Below are positions 48,901 through 60,900 of a stretch of DNA of 64,000 bases, piece after piece. Both the position numbers and the translations under genes were made by a program. How positions within the stretch are numbered: the first letter of the stretch is position 1; the number at the start of each line of letters is the position of its first letter. This DNA comes from Carposina sasakii (lineage: Eukaryota > Arthropoda > Insecta > Lepidoptera > Carposinidae): positions 3,348,001-3,412,000 of the forward strand of contig CP053175.1 of assembly GCA_014607495.2 (NCBI GenBank). Reading direction: 5' to 3'. The notes beneath the pieces were generated by a model. The model worked only from the letters and a program-made list of their open reading frames with translations, was not told the origin of the DNA and searched no databases.

Positions 48901-51900
48901 TGAGGCCGTACGCTCTCCGTCTGCAAGGATCTAAGACTGTGTCCCATCTCCGGATCATCGTATAACGCCTTCAGCTCTGGACCCAGGGGTATCACAAACT
49001 CGTTCTTGCATACTTCCCTGGAAAGTAAATGGGTATTTTTTATACAATCAATAAAATAGTTACCAACCCGCCTGCCCAGCGTGGTGACTATGCGCAAAAA
49101 CCCCCCTATGGCAGTAGCTTTGTGGCGTGCCAGGGTTTACGTCCAGCAGGGGACTGCAATAGGCTGAAGACAAATAAACATAATTGTTATATAGTAACAT
49201 GTCTTGATTGATTCATCAACGCCGAGGCAAAACTGCTGAAGTTAGAAACGTAAGGCTTCCTATTGTAACATATAGGTCTCCTACCCACGACTTCGTCCGC
49301 GTAAGGGAGCATTGCACCCGTGCGATGTGACAGACATAGTCTCGAAATGTAGCAGAGTGAAGTGGCAGTGGGCCGGCCACATCTGTCGTAGAACCGATGG
49401 ACGGTGGAGTAAACGGGTTCTCGAATGGAGACCGCGCCTCGGCAAGCGTAGCGTTGGACGCCCTCCGGACTGATGGACCGATGACTTAAAGAGGACGGCT
49501 GGTAGTGAGTGGATGGCAAAAACGGGAGATCGAGCCATGTGGTGTACACGTTCAGCAGTGGACTGCAATAGGCTGACGACGACGACGATGTAAGGGCGGA
49601 TTGCTATATAGCGTATATAGCCATTTCGATAAATGGGTTATCTAACACTGAAATATTTTTTTAAATTTTTATCTGATTAGCGCGTTCAAACAAACAAACT
49701 CTTCAGCTTTATAACAATATTAGTATAGATAGAAACGGTAACTTACATTGTAGTAGCATGAGACTCCAGATGTAATGCAATGAGCAGATCATAGAACCCT
49801 TGTCGCAGAGGTCCGGACATGTACTGCGATTGTATAGCATACAGCAGCTGCTTTTGATCCACGTGCTGGCATAATGCGTGTGCGGCTCTAAAATAGGAAT
49901 ACTTGTGAAATAAACTAAAAGTACTGGACTTCTACTTATAAATATTGAGTCCTAAACTTTGAAAACCCCCGACCCAAAAAATAGCAAAAATGGAAATCGT
50001 TGTCTCGTTCGCGAAGTATATTGGTATGCCCTATGGAGAAGAAATAAAAGAGGAGCAGCGGCTAAGTATATTTTCATATAAAAGTAGTGTGCTGCGGAGC
50101 GGGGGTGAAGTATGGGACGAGGGGAGCATCCTAACACTGTAGCTCTGCCCATTTACATAGAAACCACCTTGTAGTGACTAGCCAAACTACTTGCATAAGC
50201 GTGTGGTTACAGCTACTGCGTTACAAACACTGGCCCTGAAGCTCCGCTCCTATTATGACGTCATGGCCTCACGATTGCCACTCGACTCAATTCATAGCCC
50301 CACCTCATTTTTATACCTTCTCCATGGTATGCCCTTATCAGGTATAGAGCGGTCCCCCGACGAGACATTTTTCATTTTTGATATTATTTTGGATCAAGGG
50401 TTTTTAAAGTTTGGGAACACAAACACGCACACTCTTCAAACTTATAACACCCCTCTTTTTGCGTCGGGGGTTAAAAATAGGGTAATCAGGGTAGGTCTAC
50501 ATAATCTCACAGCTGTGTTCCAAAAAAAAGTGTAACAGAACTGGAGCATAGCGAAGGCGATCTTATAGCCACGTTTAGTATAGCGGGGTCAGATGTAAGA
50601 GATCAATGACAAGTTTCTAGCTCATCGCCCGAGAGAGTGTCCTCAGGTTTCTAAGTCGACTCTTACGACATGCACGGAAGGCGATGCAGCTGATGTACCT
50701 GATAGTCTAGTGAATAAAACAGTTATCTTACCTATAATTACTCTGATAGCATAAGGCAGCATACAGGGTGAGGGTGTGAGAGTGGAAGCTGAGGAGTTTG
50801 TCCATCTCTATCAGCTCCAGAATGTCTATGCAGCGGTCCTCCTCTGAAAGACGAAGATATTTGTGAAGATTTGATCGAACGAGGAATTAAATCGAGTATA
50901 TTTTCTTCTATGCTACTCTGGGAGTGAAAAAAAAACGTACTACAGCTGCTTCTCTTCCAGAGCATACTGTACAAGTCAGTAGAGGGACAAGAGGGTTTTG
51001 GCGTTTTGTAGGCGATGGGTTGACCACCTGTCACTACTAACCGAACTTGTACATCTCAACTATACCCTCAAAATTGGTCAGAAGTGGCACCATGTGGTCT
51101 AGTCCGAAAATCACAATACGGTCACCAACCTGTCTGCCCAGCGTGGTGACTATGGGCAAACTCCCCCTGTGGCAGTAGCCTTGTGGCGTGCTCTGGGGGA
51201 GGCCTACGTCCAGCAGTGGGCTGCAACAGGCTGATGTGTGTGTATTTAGAAAAGCTTACAGTCTATTTGCTATTTTTTTTATTTACCTGGTATATGCAAA
51301 GCCAACATGGAGACTGCATCTTCACACAGCATGGACCAACCGCGAATGTCCGACAATTTCAGAGCATGCACTTGCAGCGACTGATTTGGTACCTGAAATA
51401 TACCAAATAAATATTAGTGGAATCTCAGGTAGATATGTAAACTACGGAATAAAGAATTCAAGAAAATAATAATATAGAGATATAGTACATAGAAGAATCA
51501 GGAGTTAGGATGTAGGTAACTACGATTAATAAAGACCCATAAAACATATTTGTATTTGTTAACAGCTTTTCGATTGAGTATTCGATGCGAAAAGCAGCGG
51601 TAGGCTCACCTCTACCAGATCTATCTATCTCTATTTATTTATCTATAATAATTTTATATTTCAAACTAAACTAATATATAATATGTAGGTATTAACATTT
51701 TTTATTTTATATTTTATTGAGGGTATAAAAATGATTTGCAATACATTGGTTTTAGTTGTTAGTTAGTTGGTTCGGTAGACTAGAACTAACTATGGGCAAA
51801 ACCCTAATCCTGATGGCAGTAGCCACGGCGTGTCTGGCGAAACATGATGTCGTATTTAAAATTTCTAATTGGTTTTCTGGTATATAGCAGCTATGTATTT

Positions 51901-54900
51901 ATGCGTGTGACATTGCTAGGTGCTTGGATTCTGGCTTCTCGTATGCGACTGTAGTGTCTTGTGTTCGTGATCATGAGTAGGCAGATCCGAGGGTCAGCGG
52001 AGGGTATAGGGCCCGGTGGCGGGCGATCCCTCAATAGAGATTTGAACTTCCGAATAGTGACACCTGATACAATTCAATATATAACTATCTATTTCTAATA
52101 TTAGAATAGACATAAATAAATATTATCTAATTATCTTAACTTCATTTTAACTAACCTAACCTACTGTTAAAACTATAATTTTGTTTCTCCCTCTTTTAAT
52201 CGTCCTATCTCATTCCTCGCCGGGGACGCTGGCCACGTGTGTTTTCCCCCCGCCCTGCATCTGACAGTTGTCCAACAACCGCGGTACTAACCTCGCGTCT
52301 CGGCAAGTGAATTTTTGTGTGTAATAAACTGACCTACCCAATCAGAGTGCCCTTCCCTTAAAGGGGACTATAGTGAACTGTAAATCTAGCGCGCGGAAGA
52401 AGAAAGAAGAGAAAACACACAGGTAACTCTTTGACCTACCTTTGACGCGACGCGATCCACCTAAATCCCTAAACACTTACTAATCCGCATTGGATCTAGT
52501 ATGATGCACCCATGGCCCCATACTCCCCTTTTATGGGTACAATCGCGAGATCTTGTCTAAGTATGACCTTTGCCCACAGTTGGAAATATATAAAAAAAAG
52601 TCTACTTACCCTTGCCCACTGATGCGGCTTCAAGCACTGCACCTTCAACCTTGGAGGGAACTGCGGTATAACATGCTTGTCACTGGTCGGTAACACGGCA
52701 GCTGATAGCGGGAGACTGGTCAAAGAGCGACCCAGCTCAATCTGCAGTATCTCCTTTGATGTCGCTTCTACGAAGATCGCTGGGAAGAGCTTCGTTTCTG
52801 GTTCCATCTGAAAGATTTGTGACATTGTGAAGATACCTATCTCTGTAATCGATACCCGGCAATAATAGGACAGGACAGTTGACCTTAAACTTGAATTCCC
52901 AAATCGAATCTATTTAAAAAAAATAGGTCAAGGTCACGGAAATGACGGATTTAGTGACTCTAAAATCCACCTAAGACCCACAATTTTTTCCATTTTCTTT
53001 ATTAATAATTTCACCACTATTTTTTATTATTGTAAGGAATAGCAAATAGATTTCTATTCCCTCAATACTAATTCCTAGCTTATTTATCTATTTAGATGAC
53101 TCGGTAACATTTCCCAATCGTTTTTAGTTTCCTCGAAACTTATTTTACTGGTCTACTATTGCCCCAGAATCGATTTAAAACTGTTTTCGAAGTTTAAGTA
53201 AAAAAATAGCTATACTCTGTAAATATATGTATACTCTATACTATGTACGAGTATATTCGTTGTTCTACTCGTACCCGTTCACGCCTGATGTGATGTCCAA
53301 GATTTTGGGATTCATTATGATTAATGTAGATCAGGGTGAATTCCAGAGTGGTCCAGATGTACTCCCAGGGGTCCATGTGAGACTCGATGGGGATCTACTC
53401 GTACGTTGGCGTGAAAAAAGTGTTTGACGTGGTAAAGCGCAAATCCGGACCTCTACGGATCTATCAGACGTAGTTAGCTTTTATAAGTGGTCTATGAGAT
53501 TGAAGTTTGGAAACTCTTGATGCAAAGGTCCCAAAGCTTACCTTAAACTTGATGCTAGTGTCTTTCCCTTCACAGGTAAAGCTGACGGTACCAGTAGAGG
53601 TGTCCACCGAGCATCCGATGAACATGCCCTGCGACGCCCCTTTAGCGGTAGCGTCGGCCATTACTTCATTGTAGAGCTCATCTGCCCGGACCATGTAGCA
53701 CGACTGACGGTTTACACTGGAAATACGTCAATTTTTTCTAATTTCCAATTTCTTTTTTCAATAGCTTCTATCGCGTAAATAGAAAAACCCGCCGATTAAT
53801 TACTATTAACTAAGTAGGACGCTCTGCGTATCTGCATGATGTTTGTCTCATGGTTCTATGCTACCTCCACATTAATCTTCCGCCAAATCGGTATATGCAT
53901 CCGTTCTTGAGTTATAAATAGATTAACTAACACGACTTTTTTATTAATACGTGGATTATAGTACTTGAAGATACTCATAATCACTACATATTATAAAACA
54001 AAGTCGCTTGCCGCTCTCTGTCCGTCCCTATGTATGCTTACATCTTTCAAACTAGGGAACGGATTTTGATGCGGTTTTTTTAATAGATAGAGTAATTCAC
54101 GAGGAAGGTTTATAATGTATAACTAGGAACCCGCCCTAGCTTCGCACGGGAGTAATGCACTCACACGCGGGCGAAGCCGTGGGCGGCCGCTAGCATAGTA
54201 TAATCTCAAGATCCTCACCTCTCAACAACTCTGTCATAATCATCAGTGATGATGACGGACGACTTCATCACCTTGTTCTGGTTGAAGTCCTTCGAGTGGA
54301 GATGGTACTGCGTGGTCACCCAGCCAATATATACGTGCGTCGGATCCTGACCAGGGAATATTCTAGAAAGAAATGTAGAATATTATAGAAAATAATTAAT
54401 AGAAAATGTCTGGGGAAAGAACAGAAAAGTCGTCTGGTCCTTTGTGACGATTGGTGTAGTTGGTAGTGCCCCTGCTTGCGATGCCATAGGTCTGGGTTCG
54501 AACCCCAGTAGGTGCAAACATTGATATGATGAATATCGATGTTTGTTTCCGAGTCATGGAAGTTTCTATACTTACTTATCAATATATTTATATATCGTGG
54601 CTTAGTACCCACGATACAAGACCTTAGGGATCTTATTGTGGGCCTAGGTTTATGTGATGTGATGGGTGAACATTTATTTATTTATAGGAAAACAGCACAA
54701 TACCCACGTCCCTTTTCTTAAATAAGGAATAAATAAATATTTATACACAACGAGCTGTTTCTATTTCTATCTACATTAAACCTAAGCGAGCACGCGTTCC
54801 GAGTAAAAAAAAAACCAGACATTGTCTGTCTGTCTATGTAGTAAGTACTTATAACAGTTTGAAGTTGTATCAGGTATTCCTATTTCGAAGTAGTTATTCC

Positions 54901-57900
54901 AATTTAAACATCGAGGAATGCTTGGAATGGACCATATCAGCATTGATTCTTCTTACCTAACATACATAGGTACATTACAGACACGCCTCCTGATTACGTA
55001 AAAGCAATAGCAAAGCCGAAGCCGCGCGATCGCGAAAATGGAGAGTGTGTGCGTGCGCGCAACGAGCGCTGGGTCGCGGCCATATTTTGCATAGCGGAGC
55101 CAGATGTAACAACTGAGACAATGGCAATTTAGAAAACACCCTTGAGTTCTTTAGCCGACTCTTACCAATGGCAATTTAGAAAACACCCTTGAGTTCTTTA
55201 GTCGACTCTTACAACATGCATGGAAGGAGATACAGCTGATATATACCAGTAAAGCCATACCTGAAAAGACACCTCACCTAACACCATAGAAGTACTCGTT
55301 GATGAGCTTCAAACATTCAGCATCAAAGATCTCGTTGCCAACCGTCTCGGTGGTGGCAGCAGTGAGAGCACTGGAGGTCATCTGCTTACGATCCTGAGTT
55401 GGTGTTGAGGTTGTTAGGTTGGTCTGAAATATGATAGCTTATAGACTAGTAGCGACTACTAGAAGTCGCTTCTGTGAAAGGATATTCCGTTGGTTTTTGT
55501 CTGCGTATAGCATGGAAAAAATTAAATGAAAAGATAGCCTAGTATCTTAATAAATAGAGTAACAAACATAGTGCATCTAATCTGAATATAAATCAAATAA
55601 TCGTTGGTTGCAAAATAGGTAAGATATCTAGTTATTTTAAAAATAATATAGGTTTGATAAGCAATTAAAATAATATATAATAAATATATACTATGCAAGT
55701 AAATGTACCTAATAAATTAAAATTTATTATAAAATACCATCTACAGAACTAGTTATTAGAATTAGCCAAGCTTTTCTTGAAAACATATTTTATATTTTCA
55801 CTACTACATAAATTCGTCATCCGAGTAATTGACCCGGTAGCTCAGTGGTTAGAGCGGCTGGCACGGTTTGCAGTGGTCTTGGGTTCGATTCCCACTCGGG
55901 TGAAGATTTTTTTCCATTTTCTTTATTAATAATTTTATAACTACTACGTAATAAAATTTATGATGAATTAGAAAAAGTCTAATAATTTTATTAGATTACC
56001 GATAGAAGGGTCAAAATACTTCTTCACCGTTAATTATAAAAAAGAATTTATCATTAATTCAAATAATTTTATTAGTATTCAAAGAAAATCAAAGCATTAT
56101 TAGTATCGAGAGAAGTGACAATTCGGGAACTTACGTTAAGACCAGTCTGACTTCCATACAAGTTCGGGCGACTGGGACGGGACGGCATGTCATTATATCT
56201 CTGATTTGCCTTAATGGGGAAACACAAAAAAATAAAAATACCAAACCAAAATATTTAAGACAAATCAATATTCATGAATGAGGTGCTAAAAACTATAAAC
56301 AATTAATAGTAAATTTAAATTAAATTGTTTCGCTTCAGGGGAACATACACATAGCACAACAAAAAATGAAGACTAGCAATGTTCTTGAGATAAGGTAATA
56401 AAAAATAACAACAAAAGGTAGTAGATATAATATGGATATTGTAAATAACATTAGGAAAAAATATACAAGTTCTGCAGTCAGATTCATCATCAGGGGTGAT
56501 CAGGGGATTAAGCAATATAACAATGACTCATCACGAAGTTCGCAAAGTCACCAATGGCGGTTAGACATCATCACGTCATTTAACGAATACGCAAAATAAA
56601 GGCTTACTATTGGAAAAGTTTCCATAACCTTGCGAAGTTTGCGAAATTGTTCCTTTGAAAACTGGACTGAAATCAACAAGGAATCTCAAAACCCATTCTT
56701 CTTCTCCACCTACCAATACGTACCTGTGAGACCCGAATCTGAGGGTTGGGTCGTCGAGTCAGACCTCTTTCTGGAGAGACCTCAGTATCACTGAACGGAT
56801 CTGGGGTTTTCGACTTGCGCGACTTCGCTCTATCGCTGCTCTCTCCGCGTTTGCTCTTGAAGAATCTAGGAAAATACATACATATTTATTAGTTTATGGT
56901 ATATTTGTGCTGGCAACACTATTGCTTTTTTTTTTTTTGGTCGCTTTGCGAAGAGCATGTTTGAGAATGCAAATTTATTAAGGTTTAAACGGTGTTTTTC
57001 ATATTTAACAATATTGGGCATGGGTGTGTTCCCGAAATGGGGTAGAGAGAACTGCAGGATTATAAAGAAGATCTCACAGGGACGTTAAATATAGTGGGGA
57101 CAGATGTTAATGATCAGTGAAATTCCTGGATATCAATTTCTAGTATAATAATAGATAATATTTCTGCGAACAATGTTTCAATTTTTTTTATCTATGACGA
57201 AAACAACCTTCTCGATTCTTCTTCCTAAGAACTTCTTTCATTGTTTTCCTTCTAGCATGATATTGATGATTTTATACTTACTTGAACGGAGATCGTCCTC
57301 GTTTCTCTTTCTTGTCATCAACGCCAGGAGTTAGTTCGTATTTAGCCATCTCAGCTTCACTAGTAGAGCGATGCATTCCATTGGTTTGACCTAAATTATG
57401 TAATATGTTACAAACTGCATCTGACTGCAACTTGTACTGTTAGTTGCAATAGACTCGTATGAAGAAACTCAGATGAAAATATGCATATACCTACTTTATA
57501 AGATAAATCAACTAATTTGAATATTTAATTTTATAATGAAATAACTTTGATATGCCATTTTATTCCGACAATTTTTTGTTTATAAATTAAATATTTTTAG
57601 ATTTTTGCCCATTTTCTATTTAACTTTATTATGTACAGGACTTGATTAATTTAGATATCACCTGTTTCATAGCTTACAACAACATTATCGATCGATAGAA
57701 GTGAATACAGAAGTTGCCGCAGACGTATACATGAAAATGGAAACTAATACAAATAAATATGTATGTATGTTAATAATAAATATACTTAGATATATACAAA
57801 CAAAACAATTAATATAGAGGTAGTACCCCAAGCTGAAGATATGCTGCATGCAAAACCATTTGAAGTTTCCGCAAAGTCAAATAAAGGTGGCACTACAATA

Positions 57901-60900
57901 GATCCTTAATCACATAATAATGATCTCAATAGAGTTGTCAATGAAGTTAATGATGGAAATCAAGAAACAGAAGAAGAAAAAGAACTAAAAACAAAAAAAA
58001 AACAACCTGGCTGTAGACCTCTGGGTATGGAACCTTTTCGGGGCGGTTTCGAAGGCTGCCTCTTTATCTTGGAACTGGACATATCCTCTTCATAGTGCAT
58101 ACCTTGGATTTTTAGGGAAATCGGTGTAAAGCTTCGCAAAGTCGTGGGATTGGCAAAATAAAATTTAAAGTTGCTGGATAAAGATGCACGCTCAAATATT
58201 TCAAACCAAATCAAAATAAATTTATTCACAACTTTATTACAACAATACAACAAGTTAGGCAAACTATTTATGCTGTACATAAAAATTTATTCCATGAGTT
58301 TACTTGGTTGGTCCAACATTGATTTAGTAAACACCGATGCTTTCTATGTTTTGTTTGTTACTAAGGACCTAGTCCTGATGTGTTGGAAATTATGAACAGT
58401 GCTAAGTGCATATTAAGCCTAAGAGAAATATTAAAATCTGGAATCACCACCCTTGCTGACTTGATGTGATAATGCAACATCAAATTTTTGAGTTCAGATT
58501 CAAAATTATTAGTTACCCAGCATTTCGTTTGAGCTTATAAAAGATCTTTATATTTGAGCACGCATTTAAATAATTGTGATTTGCAAAAATAAGGATTTTA
58601 AAACATCTAATCTAAAGGGAAATAAACTCGTGACTAATTTATATTCATCCAGTTAAAAAAATCAAACTAAATCTTGTAAATTATATCATGTGAAGTAACT
58701 AGAAATTTCAATGATAACCTAAAGTAAAAAAGCAAATTATACAAAATTATTTGACCAAGTGCGAACATGAAACTCGATTTTTGCCATAGGCGTTACGTTT
58801 ATCGTATCTGAAAAGGTTCTCCAATTATTAAATTAATCATCTTATAAAACATATGGATAGGTGGATTCATTTAATATTATGTTTAAAAAACTAACTCCTT
58901 GGCCCAGTCGGTAAATTCCTAATAGGCGCAATGCTTTTACCGGGTCAAATAAATTTGTAAACAAAACAAAAGCGACTATAATATACCGTGCATATGCCAA
59001 ATGCAGCAAAACCAATACCTTTGATATCATTCATAGTAAACCCACTTCGCATGATTTGGTCGATGTGCGCCGGCATTTGAGCTTCGACCGCTTCTTTCAT
59101 TAGTATCTGCTGGCGTTCTTTTATTTCTATCCATCGCCGCGCTTTTTCGTGTTCGCTGTAGATTAACAACACCATATTCATCTTTTCAATTATTACTTAC
59201 TTATCTTGTTTAGTTATGTCAACATTTCAAATTAGCTAAAAATAACTAGTTTTCGGAAATTATCTTCACTATTTTATTATAAAACAAAGTCGCTTCCCGC
59301 TGTCTGTCCATGTGTGGATATGCTAAGATCCTTAAAACTACGCAATGGATTTTGATGCGGGTTTTTTAAAATAAATAGAGTTATTCAAGACCTTTCACAC
59401 GGACGAAGTCGTGGGTGGCCGCTAACGAATATAATTAATGTAATATATACCTAACATAATATAATAAGCATTGTCTATGTCCGATTAGCAGCTGCATGTG
59501 ACATCATCCTAGTCTTATTATTTACTTATAATATTATAAGTTTAATACATAACTGCAAGGTTTCATCAAAATCCGCCCAGTAGTTTTTGCTTGAAATACC
59601 AACAAACACCCATCACGTTTTAACAAACTTTCTGGTAGAATAGGTTAGATTAGGGTATGCAAAACTCAGGTAACGAAATACTTACTCAATAAACTGAGCG
59701 TGACATATAACAGGCAACGATAACCTTAAGAACTCCCAATTTGCTTTCTCCATGGTTTCGAAGGTGTTGTGAGATATCTTCATGCAAGGCGGTGTGTCTA
59801 GAATTAAAAACAATATTGTCATACTTTTACATGTCATATTTCTTTCTTTTCCAAACCCTTGTCGCCACTTTATCAGTGTGAACCATGAAGAAAAAAAGTA
59901 TATATAGTAAAAAAAAGAATAAAAGTATTTTTAGAACGAAATAATTTCATCCTAATAAATTAATGGAAGAGTAGATACTCGTATCTACATATAGGTACAG
60001 GTGTTTTTTTTGTTGCCACCCTTAACTAAGGGTACGTACTCTATACTTCAAATTAAGTAAGTTTATGCCGAAAAAATGCTGGGAAACAATGAAATATTTT
60101 ATTTATTTATTTTTTATTATTTGATTGGGCGAAATGTATAGTGTCCAGTGTTTTTCATAGACAGATGTTAATAATTTCTCGTGAAAAAATCTTGCTACGC
60201 GCGACTATGTGCATTTAAGGTTCAAGCACACCGGATGCGTGTGCGTGCACGTAAGCGTAGACGTACACGTACCTCTGAGTTTAATGTATAGAACTGTCAC
60301 CGCTTGACGTCTATGCTTACGTCTACGCATCCAGTCTGCCCGTGCCTATACAGTTCCATACATTACAACTCGGAGGTACGTATACGTCTACGCTTACGTG
60401 CACGCACACGCATCCGGTGTGCTCGAGCCTTTATGCAGAAAAACGCAGTCTATTTACTCAACTTTGGACCCTAATATCTTGGGGACCAGACACTTCCCAG
60501 GTATGCTTCCATGGAGAAAAATAACCGTGATGATTAGGAGATTCCATAGAATTTACGTTGATGACCAAAAAACAACCTCTAGGTATATTACGGTGACTAG
60601 ATGAATGAAACCAGGGCAGGTAGATGATGATGAATTCCGCCTTGCCTTGACGAACAATTTTTTTTAACCATGTCCCAAGACTTACACTTATTGACACCTT
60701 AAATCACACATTGATCTCCTATGTATAATACACGAGGCATAATTCTTCTTTAACAAATTATGAGAATTTTTTATTCTATACTTTGTATTGATTTGAAAAT
60801 ATTCGTTAATTCTAACAAACTTGAGCATTTTACCACTGAACCATTCAGCGCCGGCCCGAAGTAAATTTTAGAATGGAGTGAGATACTAATCATGGCGCCT

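Noticed and set aside
49187..49568. Two overlapping minus-strand open frames of about 100 codons
   Set aside because: They are the antisense of an RTE-type LINE 3' end.
55829..55901. Functional tRNA gene
   Set aside because: The D- and T-arm parts look good, but the anticodon arm does not fold, and the conserved flanks on both sides are shared with four other copies, so it is a SINE.
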